A stretch of 54,752 nucleotides of DNA. Origin: a virus. Made by a program: the position numbers and the translations under genes. Below the pieces are notes generated by a model, which ran no database searches, was not told the DNA's origin, and saw only the letters and a list, made by a program, of their open reading frames with translations. Positions 8,753 to 15,153 of this stretch are shown one piece after another. Position 1 is the first letter of the stretch; each line of letters opens with the position of its first letter. The stretch is taken from IMG/VR virus record IMGVR_UViG_3300032223_000633, positions 1 to 54,752 of that record; one strand, written 5' to 3'.

Positions 8753-8777
8753 GGGGGGGGGGGGAGTTATCTCCCCC
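8753..8777 (-). terminator. Hairpin with a 12-G run downstream of hsp20
   Basis: A 7-bp perfect inverted repeat (GGGGGAG, loop TTAT, CTCCCCC; 8760-8777) sits ten bases past the hsp20 stop. It merges into a run of 12 G at 8753-8764. On the minus strand the stem is followed by C-rich sequence, not a T tract, so it is not a classic rho-independent terminator. It may stop or stabilise the hsp20 transcript. Confidence 0.45.
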
Positions 8778-8787
8778 AATTTATTAC

Positions 8788-9285
8788 TTAATCAATAGGT
8801 GATGATTCATTTAATAGTTGTGGTTTATTTTGTGGTTTAATAGGAACAACTTCTATAGAATGAATATCAATCTTGCGTGGTTTCTTTGATTCTGGAATAA
8901 CATTCTCCAAAATAATTTTAAGAACACCATCAATATATGATGAACCAAGAACCATAATGGTATCAGACAATTGAAATTTCTTAGTGAACGATCTTGTACC
9001 AATACCACGATACAGATAGTTATTAACTTCATCTCTGGTTAATTCTTTCTTCTGACCAGTTATGGTTAAAACATTTTCTTTAAGTATAATTTCAATTTCA
9101 TTTTTAGAAAAACCTGATAAGGCTAATTCTATAAAGTATTGAGATTCATTTACTTTAATAATGTTATGAGGTGGGTATTTATCAATAGAAGATGAATCTG
9201 TCATTGTTTGTAAATCTTCAAACAATTTTTCAAATCCAATATATCGAGTTACCATTTGAGGCATAGATGTAAGCGTTAATGTCAT
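8788..9285 (-). CDS. hsp20: Small heat-shock protein (Hsp20/alpha-crystallin)
   Basis: A 165-residue ATP-independent holdase of the IbpA type. The alpha-crystallin domain spans about residues 38-140: NIIKVNESQYFIELALSGF, then the strand LTITGQKKE, then NYLYRGIGTRSFTKKFQL, then YIDGVLKIILENVIPE. The usual C-terminal I-x-I/V is suggested by the IEVVPIK segment near 150. Hsp20 genes are frequent in T4-like phages of cyanobacteria and other aquatic bacteria and probably protect proteins during assembly. It has a strong AAGGAG Shine-Dalgarno. A UUCG-capped hairpin lies 32 bases upstream and a G/C hairpin 10 bases downstream. Confidence 0.93.
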   Translation of the reverse strand: MTLTLTSMPQMVTRYIGFEKLFEDLQTMTDSSSIDKYPPHNIIKVNESQYFIELALSGFSKNEIEIILKENVLTITGQKKELTRDEVNNYLYRGIGTRSFTKKFQLSDTIMVLGSSYIDGVLKIILENVIPESKKPRKIDIHSIEVVPIKPQNKPQLLNESSPID

Positions 9286-9316
9286 AAAAATCTCCTTGTT
9301 AAGCGAGTTAAAATAT

Positions 9317-9335
9317 GTAACCCCGAAGGCGTTAC
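9317..9335 (-). terminator. Hairpin with C(UUCG)G tetraloop between the 58-residue gene and hsp20
   Basis: On the minus strand GTAAC-G-CC, loop TTCG, GG-G-GTTAC: an eight-position stem with one mismatch, capped by the very stable C(UUCG)G tetraloop. It lies five bases beyond the upstream gene's stop and is followed by ATATTTTAA. CUUCGG hairpins between genes are a known feature of T4 mRNAs, where they act in termination or stability. Confidence 0.6.
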
Positions 9336-9339
9336 AATG

Positions 9340-9516
9340 TTATTTATTCAAAATTTTATATGCAGCACGGTTTACTAAGAAAAATCTGTTAATATTTTCC
9401 TCAGTAAATACTTTAATGAAGTTTAACCCTTCAACGATTCTAGTATCTTCTATGTTTTCACAAAAGACAATTTCACCGTTGAAGATGTTTTTCAATTTTG
9501 TTGGTTGTTTGTTCAT
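9340..9516 (-). CDS. Small conserved phage protein next to regA, 58 residues
   Basis: A short gene found by translating the gap after regA. The start at 9516 has a GGTGA Shine-Dalgarno and the TAA is at 9342-9340. The product begins MNKQPTKLKNIFNGEIVFCE and has a later beta strand NRFFLVNRAAYKIL. Its pattern (Asn-Gly-Glu-Ile-Val, then a C-terminal FLV.R.A) resembles, from memory, a small unnamed protein in T4-like cyanophages. It is the last gene before a stable hairpin. The function is unknown. Confidence 0.65.
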   Translation of the reverse strand: MNKQPTKLKNIFNGEIVFCENIEDTRIVEGLNFIKVFTEENINRFFLVNRAAYKILNK

Positions 9517-9530
9517 AATAAATCACCATG

Positions 9531-9929
9531 TTAAATACGTTTTTTGCCAATATTATATTTACTTACCAATTCCCAATCATTTTTTTCTTTATATGCAATG
9601 ATCTTGATTTGATGAATTGGTGCAATATTGTTTTCCATAATCTTAGGATTAACAATCTTTACCAATCCCCAATCTTGCAGTAACTTAGCGATTGCATTCC
9701 GTCTTTGAATATCATTATCTGATAGGTTAGAAGGTTTGCCATCTAAATCAAACAACTCTTTGAAATGAACAATGTAGTATTGTCCTTGTTTATGTAGAAT
9801 GTGACAAGACTGATATAAAATCTTATCTTTTCGTGAAGATACACCAATACGTGTTAAAGTTTCTTTTACTTTAAGGAAGTCATCACTTTTTTCAAGTTTA
9901 ACCTCAACGAAATCTAAAATATTTACCAT
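9531..9929 (-). CDS. regA: RegA translational repressor
   Basis: A 132-residue RNA-binding protein homologous to T4 RegA (122). The hallmark segments TLTRIGVSSRKDKILYQS, ILHKQGQYYIVHFKELF and DGKPSNLSDNDIQRRNAIA are all present. RegA binds A/U-rich ribosome-binding sites of early phage mRNAs and represses their translation, including clamp and clamp-loader messages in T4. The gene lies directly downstream of gp62, exactly as in T4. Confidence 0.95.
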   Translation of the reverse strand: MVNILDFVEVKLEKSDDFLKVKETLTRIGVSSRKDKILYQSCHILHKQGQYYIVHFKELFDLDGKPSNLSDNDIQRRNAIAKLLQDWGLVKIVNPKIMENNIAPIHQIKIIAYKEKNDWELVSKYNIGKKRI

Positions 9930-9930
9930 G

Positions 9931-10314
9931 CTATTTCCTCAATCCACCGATGTCGGTTTTTTCTTTTAATTCTTGGATTTGTTCATTACTAAGCAGGCGT
10001 AGAGCCTCGATAGCTTTAGCATCAGATAAACCATAATAGGTCTTTATACATTCTATATCTTCAACCTTTTCAGCCTTAATCCACTTAGCAAACGGCCTTT
10101 TTCTAGACCTAATCGTATTTATAAGAAAATCATTTTGCAACTTCTTATCTAAATGGTGCCTACGATTCATCTCATTAGCATAGGCAATACAGTCTACATG
10201 GTAAGATAAACTACGGTTTACTAGAAAGGGAACGTATTCACTTTCAGTAACTTCATCGACAATAAGTTGCTTTTTACCTTTCAATATTTCGTTTACATAA
10301 TCAAATGGATTCAT
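9931..10314 (-). CDS. gp62: Clamp loader small subunit (T4 gp62)
   Basis: A 127-residue protein in the conserved 45-44-62-regA order. It starts MNPFDYVNEILKGKK and contains FLVNRSLSYHVDCIAYANEMN and then FAKWIKAEKVEDIE, features of gp62 in marine T4-like phages. T4 gp62 is longer (187). It forms the clamp loader with four gp44 subunits and places gp45 on DNA. The ATG overlaps the gp44 stop by one base, which favours balanced synthesis. Confidence 0.92.
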   Translation of the reverse strand: MNPFDYVNEILKGKKQLIVDEVTESEYVPFLVNRSLSYHVDCIAYANEMNRRHHLDKKLQNDFLINTIRSRKRPFAKWIKAEKVEDIECIKTYYGLSDAKAIEALRLLSNEQIQELKEKTDIGGLRK

Positions 10315-11243
10315 TATTTGAATTCCAAATTAACCATTAGTTCTGTTAAACATGCAACAATATTAATCTCTGCATCGGCAACAAAGGCTTGTTTATATTG
10401 ATAGTCGGCAAGAATAATTACTGCCTGAGGTATACTGCCAGGTTGTAATACTTCATACAAATTATCATATAATTTACGATAGATTGTCTGTGGGTCAACA
10501 TCATTACTTGCAACCCATTTACGAATTGAACCAAAGTCTTTGTCTTTAATGAAACCAACAATTTGCAATAAAGATACATCAGCAATCTGTGCTAGAATAC
10601 CAGTATCAATTTTGCCAAATTGTGAGAATCGTTGCAGTTCATTTATTACACGGCGAAAATCGGGGAAGTGTTTTTTGATTACTTCAGCAATTACTTTAGG
10701 TTCAAACTCAACATCTTCTGTCTTAAGAATAGTTTGTATGCGTTTGAAAAAGAGACCTGCCATCTCAGTCTTTTCAACATTCTTTAGTGTAAAATCAATG
10801 ACTGCACACCGAGAATGTAATGGTTCAATTATCTTTGTTTTATAATTACATGTAAAGATAAACGAACAATTCTTTGAGAATTCTTCAATAGAATTTCTAA
10901 ATGCTGCTTGTGCATTGACTGATAGATAGTCTGCCTCATCAATAATGATTACTCTTCGTATACCAGAGAACGACATTGCAGATGCATAGTTCTTAATCTT
11001 ATTACGAACAACATCAACACCATTCTCATCAGAACCATTAATGATGAGATAATCACAACCAACTTCTTCACACATGGCTTTTGCAACTGTTGTTTTACCT
11101 ACACCTGCGCCACCACATAAAAGTAAATTAGGAATGTTTCTTTGATTAACATACTCCTGAAACGGTGTCTTTAACCGTTCAGGTAGTATGCAATCTTCAA
11201 TCGTCTTAGGACGATACGCCTCGGTCCATAATAAATGTTTCAT
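10314..11243 (-). CDS. gp44: Clamp loader large subunit, AAA+ ATPase (T4 gp44)
   Basis: A 309-residue AAA+ protein. It starts with the clamp-loader signature WTEAYRPKTIEDCILP. Walker A is CGGAGVGKTT near 43-52, Walker B with DEAD is VIIIDEADYLS, and the SRC arginine-finger motif is in LHSRCAVIDF. The C-terminal helical domain follows from about 230. It opens and loads the gp45 clamp. It is 24 bases downstream of a 60-residue gene. Confidence 0.96.
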   Translation of the reverse strand: MKHLLWTEAYRPKTIEDCILPERLKTPFQEYVNQRNIPNLLLCGGAGVGKTTVAKAMCEEVGCDYLIINGSDENGVDVVRNKIKNYASAMSFSGIRRVIIIDEADYLSVNAQAAFRNSIEEFSKNCSFIFTCNYKTKIIEPLHSRCAVIDFTLKNVEKTEMAGLFFKRIQTILKTEDVEFEPKVIAEVIKKHFPDFRRVINELQRFSQFGKIDTGILAQIADVSLLQIVGFIKDKDFGSIRKWVASNDVDPQTIYRKLYDNLYEVLQPGSIPQAVIILADYQYKQAFVADAEINIVACLTELMVNLEFK

Positions 11244-11268
11244 TCACATACTCCATAATATAATTAAA

Positions 11269-11451
11269 CTACTTCAATTCACCATTCAATCTACCAATTA
11301 CTTCCATATAATTACCTCTAACTTTAGTAGTACCACCATCTACCATAACAATATTTGTAGTTCCTGCTTTACAATCTTCTACTAACATAACAAATTGTGG
11401 ATTGATCGCAACACTACCAGCATCAAAAGGTCGTTCAAAATAAATTAACAT
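11269..11451 (-). CDS. Small hypothetical protein between gp45 and gp44, 60 residues
   Basis: A predicted all-beta protein: LIYFERPFD, AINPQFVMLVEDC, TTNIVMVDGG, TTKVRGNYMEVIGRLNG. The ending (a beta strand then an EVI..LNG helix) resembles the small FlbD-like proteins found in many phages. The gene lies two bases after the clamp gene and 25 before gp44, so it is part of the replication operon. The role is unknown. Confidence 0.65.
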   Translation of the reverse strand: MLIYFERPFDAGSVAINPQFVMLVEDCKAGTTNIVMVDGGTTKVRGNYMEVIGRLNGELK

Positions 11452-11452
11452 A

Positions 11453-12142
11453 TTAACCCTTTGTAAATGTTGATCCAGGTTCTGTTGTAATCCAGTATTG
11501 TAAGTCTAATTGTTTGTGTTTGAAATTAGAAATACCTTTTGATGAAATACTAATATCATATTCACCAGGTAACATGATTAGTGTTTCTAGTTTGAATACC
11601 ATTTCATATACATCACCATTACCATCAGCAATTTCAAGTTCATTTCGTGATGCGGCATTATCTTTACCATCATAAACTAGAACACTTACTTTTGATCCAT
11701 CAGACTTAAAAGCAAGATTTGTTGAGCCAATGATTGAAGAGATTTTCTTAACCCAATCATAATCATTTTTAGATAATGTAAATTTGATTTCTGCTTTAGG
11801 CATTGCAACAGGTTTCTCGGGAGGCAAAGTAAGCATCTCTGCATCACAACAAACATAACGTAAACGATTACGACCATCTTCACTTGTAATCTTACAAGAA
11901 CCATCTTCATGTTTGATATCTACATCACCACCAAACATGGAGATTGCAGTTAAAAAGTTATTCAAATCGTAAATGCCAAACTCACTTGTAATCTCATCTG
12001 GTTCATTGAAAAAATTGTATTCAGCAAAGATGTTCTTATTACGAGAAATAGTTTTTAATGTCTTACCTTGTTTGAATAAAAATCCAGCATTTACTGTAGA
12101 AAAATTCTTCAAGATATCAATTGTGTTTTTTGATAATTTCAT
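11453..12142 (-). CDS. gp45: Sliding clamp, DNA polymerase processivity factor (T4 gp45)
   Basis: A 229-residue clamp (T4: 228) that trimerises round DNA, tethers gp43 and in T4 also activates late transcription with gp55 and gp33. Recognisable parts are KLSKNTIDILKNFSTVNAGF at the start, FGIYDLNNFLTAISMF near 60, and a second clamp domain from about 120. The ATG at 12142 is chosen over one at 12154 because the GGAG Shine-Dalgarno at the right distance lies inside the upstream ATG-GAG, so the longer form would have none. Confidence 0.95.
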   Translation of the reverse strand: MKLSKNTIDILKNFSTVNAGFLFKQGKTLKTISRNKNIFAEYNFFNEPDEITSEFGIYDLNNFLTAISMFGGDVDIKHEDGSCKITSEDGRNRLRYVCCDAEMLTLPPEKPVAMPKAEIKFTLSKNDYDWVKKISSIIGSTNLAFKSDGSKVSVLVYDGKDNAASRNELEIADGNGDVYEMVFKLETLIMLPGEYDISISSKGISNFKHKQLDLQYWITTEPGSTFTKG

Positions 12143-12156
12143 AATATACTCCATAA

Positions 12157-12456
12157 TTAAATATTTGTTTTAGGTTTACTGTTATATAATTCATCGTGAT
12201 TGTGTAGAGCCATTATACTATAATGGATCACTTTTAGCAAGTCTTTTCTGTTACGACCTTCTTTCTTACCGTATCGTTGTGCGTATTTCATTATGTTACC
12301 GATACAGAAACCTTCACCGTGACCACTATCCATTATAAACTCAGTTGCCTGAAATTTATTTTGTGAATAGTGTTCACCGTAAGTGTTATCAATATAGAGT
12401 TTAAGTTCATTAAGTATTCTATCTTCACTATACTTATAGTCTATATCACATCTCAT
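12157..12456 (-). CDS. DUF3310-family protein
   Basis: A 99-residue protein. The region FQATEFIMDSGHGEGFCIGN then IMKYAQRYGKKEGRNRKDLLKVIHY matches the DUF3310 pattern (F-I-x(8)-F-x-x-G-N-x-x-K-Y-x-x-R-Y, then DL-K-A-x-x-Y), widespread in phages. DUF3310 is sometimes labelled nucleotide kinase, but its role is not established. It lies two bases after the glycosyltransferase gene and 14 before gp45. Confidence 0.8.
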   Translation of the reverse strand: MRCDIDYKYSEDRILNELKLYIDNTYGEHYSQNKFQATEFIMDSGHGEGFCIGNIMKYAQRYGKKEGRNRKDLLKVIHYSIMALHNHDELYNSKPKTNI

Positions 12457-12458
12457 GA

Positions 12459-13274
12459 TTACAATTTACCCGTTAATTCTGCAACTTTAGGCATGTTACC
12501 CGTGAATGGATATGTACCAATATGTTGTGTTTTCATCCATGGACATAAGTAGATTTCTCCACCAATCTTACGCCACATCTGACAGAACATATAATCTTCA
12601 GATAGATAACGATCTGAACCTCCACCAACGATTGAGTCTTTAGTATCAATCACTGTATCAAAGTATGCATGAATGTATCTTGAACCATCAAAATTTGCTT
12701 GACCAACATGATCAGGTTTATAACGAATAGTGGGATAGGCTTCTCGCATCTTATCAAATACTTCACGTTTAACCATCATAAAACCTGTACCAATTTCTAA
12801 TACTTGAAGTGGTTCAGTTACAGAAAAGTTTTTAGTACCATGAACAACATTAAACACATAATCACCAACAACATATTCTAAATCTTTTGGTGGTAGATCA
12901 GGATGTTTTCTTGCGGCTTCTGCTACATTATTCCAATTGATAGATTTTTTAGGGTAAGGTCCACCAATCACTTCTTTATCTAATGCCATCAAAGCAATTA
13001 CATCTTGCGGGTTGAAATGAACATCAGAATCAATGAAGAGTAGATGAGTGCATTCCGAACGGAGAAATTCATCTACAAGATAATTACGTGCCCGAGTGAT
13101 AAGAGATTCATTAAACAAAAATGAAAACTTAACATCAACACCATACTTAATCATCATTACTTGTAAATCAAGGCACGATTTCATATACATGCCATATGAC
13201 ATACCGCCATACATCGGGGTTGCCACAAACAACTTAAACTGCTTTAGATCATCTAATTTAACTTTTATTTCCAT
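12459..13274 (-). CDS. GT-A fold glycosyltransferase-like protein
   Basis: A 271-residue protein related to family 2-type glycosyltransferases. It has FKLFVATPMYGGMSYGMY at the start, a nucleotide-sugar binding region, and the metal motif HLLFIDSDVHF (Asp-Ser-Asp). Near the C-terminus SDRYLSEDYMFCQMWRKIGG supplies the acceptor-side acidic motif. Such genes are common in T4-like cyanophages and may glycosylate DNA or virion proteins. The ATG at 13274 has a TGGA Shine-Dalgarno; the longer reading would need a TTG with no ribosome-binding site. A terminator hairpin lies just upstream, so expression may depend on read-through. Confidence 0.8.
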   Translation of the reverse strand: MEIKVKLDDLKQFKLFVATPMYGGMSYGMYMKSCLDLQVMMIKYGVDVKFSFLFNESLITRARNYLVDEFLRSECTHLLFIDSDVHFNPQDVIALMALDKEVIGGPYPKKSINWNNVAEAARKHPDLPPKDLEYVVGDYVFNVVHGTKNFSVTEPLQVLEIGTGFMMVKREVFDKMREAYPTIRYKPDHVGQANFDGSRYIHAYFDTVIDTKDSIVGGGSDRYLSEDYMFCQMWRKIGGEIYLCPWMKTQHIGTYPFTGNMPKVAELTGKL

Positions 13275-13289
13275 AGTATATCCATTATT

Positions 13290-13325
13290 AAAAAGAGGGT
13301 GATACAATTATATATGCATCACCCT
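13290..13325 (-). terminator. Rho-independent terminator after the HTH gene
   Basis: A minus-strand stem of ten pairs (AGGGTGATGC with GTATCACCCT, one G-U; 13325-13316 and 13305-13296), a ten-base loop, then C and five T. It sits 20 bases past the HTH gene stop and 16 before the glycosyltransferase ATG, so it separates the HTH gene from the downstream replication operon. Confidence 0.85.
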
Positions 13326-13344
13326 ATAAAATTTACACTACAGA

Positions 13345-13608
13345 TTAGGCAAATGCACTAGCGCCCAAAGAATGATACGCTGCCGAAATCATCTTACGAG
13401 TAGGTTTACCTAAACGATAATGATTAACAGATTGACCATTGGCTGATTTTTTAGTGTTACGGTAGATACTATAACCTTCAGCACGAAGCTCTTGAATACG
13501 AGCAGAGAAACGCTCAATTCCGAAACGGGTTTTAGCTTCTGACTCAGTAATTTCTTTACCAGATTTAAAAAACTCAATCAGTTTTTCGTTTTGTGAACGA
13601 GTTTGCAT
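13345..13608 (-). CDS. Winged/HTH DNA-binding protein (HTH_39-like)
   Basis: An 87-residue basic protein. Residues 4-50 form a helix-turn-helix: QNEKLIEFFKSGKEITESEA, then RFGIERFSARIQELRAEGY, followed by a beta wing ending VNHYRL. This matches the small HTH domain (PF14090 type) found in phages and plasmids. It is likely a transcription regulator. It is a single-gene unit, with a strong sigma70 promoter upstream, a structured leader with a predicted pseudoknot, GGAG seven to ten bases before the ATG, and a terminator just downstream. This suggests tightly controlled, possibly autoregulated, early expression. Confidence 0.85.
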   Translation of the reverse strand: MQTRSQNEKLIEFFKSGKEITESEAKTRFGIERFSARIQELRAEGYSIYRNTKKSANGQSVNHYRLGKPTRKMISAAYHSLGASAFA

Positions 13609-13629
13609 AATAATTACTCCATTTAATTT

Positions 13630-13674
13630 TGTGTCGCACTAAGTTTATATTTCAGAGGCGACACATCCCTGAAA
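13630..13674 (-). promoter_or_regulatory. Predicted H-type RNA pseudoknot in the HTH mRNA leader
   Basis: Minus-strand stem 1 is TTTCAG (13674-13669) with CTGAAA (13655-13650). Its loop contains TGTGTCGC (13665-13658), fully complementary to GCGACACA (13637-13630) downstream. Loops are 3, 2 and 12 nt, a standard H-type geometry. The predicted transcript starts at about 13676, so the fold occupies the 5' end. It ends nine bases before the GGAG Shine-Dalgarno. The outer repeat could instead be a DNA operator. Confidence 0.6.
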
Positions 13675-13682
13675 CTTTATGT

Positions 13683-13711
13683 ATTATACATTAGTTATGT
13701 ATTATCGTCAA
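13683..13711 (-). promoter_or_regulatory. Sigma70 promoter for the HTH gene (TTGACG-17-TATAAT)
   Basis: Minus-strand -35 TTGACG at 13711-13706, 17 nt spacer, -10 TATAAT at 13688-13683, with the predicted start near 13676. It follows the CobS-like gene stop by about 20 bases and drives the HTH unit. Confidence 0.82.
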
Positions 13712-13729
13712 CACTTTTACAGGCAAATG

Positions 13730-15049
13730 TTATTGATTACCATCAGTCCATACGGTAGTGCCTGACAAAGTAGTAGCGTTACCTAGAATTTCAGCAACAT
13801 TATCTGGTATACTTGTTACGGTATTAGGTACTCCAGCGGGAGTTTGATACACCGATTTCATTGAGGCTTTATAAGAATTTTCTTCAGCCAAACTACTGTC
13901 AGGCATAACTGTTTCAGCAGTAACCGTAGGTTTTGCATCTTCATCAATCTTAGTATACAAATCTAAGAATGATCGCTTTGTATCTTCATCAAAACGATTC
14001 AAACACAATTCAATTGCTTTCATCTTATCATTAAAGACACCAAACGATTTAACAATATGTACCAAACGGCGAGTAGATATAACTTCATCAGCACCACCTT
14101 CGGCAAATGTCTTACGAATAATATCTGCCCATGTTACCAATTTATTTACAAATTCATTATCATCTTTACCAACAGATTGCATCTCTTTAAATAAAATTTT
14201 CTTTTCTACTGCAAGTGGTGGCCATTCTTGTTCCATTGTAATCAAGAATCGTTCTAGAAACGCTTCATTCAATACATTAGTGAACATATAACGACCATCT
14301 TCAGAACCTTTACCTTTAGTATTTGCGGTAGCAATTACAGTAAAACCTTCTGCAGGTGTTACTACTTCATTTTTCTTTTTCAATAAGAATGGTTTACCTT
14401 CAAATACACGCTGTAAACATGATAGATTAGCGGCACCATAATCAATCTCATCAATGCATAATACTGCACCTTGTCGTGCCGCAACTGTTACTGGACCATC
14501 TCGCCATTCCATTTGACCATTAATCAATACATAGTTACCCAACAAATCACTTTCATCGGTTTCTGGTGTCATTGAAATACAAACAAATTTACGACCAATC
14601 TTAGCACATGCCTGTTCGGCAGACATTGTTTTACCATTACCTGATTGACCAGTAATCAATAGAGGAAAGAATTGATTGGAACTTACAATGTTTAATAGAT
14701 CATTGAAGTGACCAAAAGGTACAAAATTCTTATAGATTGAAGGTACTAAATTATTACTTTCCAAATCAGTAACAACATTAGTAATTCGATTGCCTTGTTT
14801 AACTTCTATCATTGGTTCTTTTTTCATATTAACAACTTGTCCTACCATTTGCACTGTAGAATCGGTCACAGGTATTTTATACATGCCACGACCAATACGA
14901 CAAGTTGGATCTTTAATTAACCATTGTGGTCGTTTTAGATTATTTTGTTTACAAATGGCATTAATCTCTTGCCGACTTAATTCTGTTTTACCAGATTCGA
15001 TTGCTAGTTTAACAAACTTCTCACGAGCATCACTCATTTTCTTACTCAT
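13730..15049 (-). CDS. cobS: CobS/MoxR-type AAA+ ATPase
   Basis: A 439-residue MoxR/CobS-group AAA+ ATPase. Residues 1-60 are a basic N-terminal region. Walker A is TGQSGNGKT (133-141), Walker B is AVLCIDEID (195-203), and sensor 1 is TVIATANT (237-244), followed by an arginine-finger region EAFLERF. CobS is the ATPase of aerobic cobaltochelatase, and cobS-like genes are known in cyanophages. Here the neighbour upstream encodes a VWA protein with a metalloprotease-like motif, so the pair resembles MoxR-VWA chaperone systems at least as much as cobaltochelatase. It has its own perfect sigma70 promoter. Confidence 0.88.
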   Translation of the reverse strand: MSKKMSDAREKFVKLAIESGKTELSRQEINAICKQNNLKRPQWLIKDPTCRIGRGMYKIPVTDSTVQMVGQVVNMKKEPMIEVKQGNRITNVVTDLESNNLVPSIYKNFVPFGHFNDLLNIVSSNQFFPLLITGQSGNGKTMSAEQACAKIGRKFVCISMTPETDESDLLGNYVLINGQMEWRDGPVTVAARQGAVLCIDEIDYGAANLSCLQRVFEGKPFLLKKKNEVVTPAEGFTVIATANTKGKGSEDGRYMFTNVLNEAFLERFLITMEQEWPPLAVEKKILFKEMQSVGKDDNEFVNKLVTWADIIRKTFAEGGADEVISTRRLVHIVKSFGVFNDKMKAIELCLNRFDEDTKRSFLDLYTKIDEDAKPTVTAETVMPDSSLAEENSYKASMKSVYQTPAGVPNTVTSIPDNVAEILGNATTLSGTTVWTDGNQ

Positions 15050-15085
15050 AATATATATACTCCCAATGTCATTTAAGATACAACC

Positions 15086-15114
15086 ATTATACTACATGTA
15101 TTACCGAATGTCAA
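15086..15114 (-). promoter_or_regulatory. Perfect sigma70 promoter for the CobS-like gene
   Basis: TTGACA at 15114-15109, 17 nt, TATAAT at 15091-15086 on the minus strand, 37 bases before the ATG at 15049, in the 104-base gap after the CobT-like gene. Confidence 0.88.
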
Positions 15115-15153
15115 GTGATATACCTATAGATTTTTACTATAAGAATCAATAAC

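Noticed and set aside
10116-10123. TATAAATA box inside gp62
   Set aside because: It is a perfect late box on the minus strand but sits in coding sequence 187 bases before regA, an early gene; probably chance.
11686-11910. Minus-strand frame inside gp45 and similar same-strand frames in 15154-17388, 17467-19056 and 34509-36206
   Set aside because: Out-of-frame shadows of gp45 and other known genes, with biased Leu/Met/Lys composition.
13275-13307. TTG-initiated longer start for the glycosyltransferase (and TTG starts at 17412, 38749, 41657, 47073, 49497)
   Set aside because: In each case a nearby ATG has the better-placed Shine-Dalgarno or a coupling overlap, and the longer form often runs through that ribosome site.
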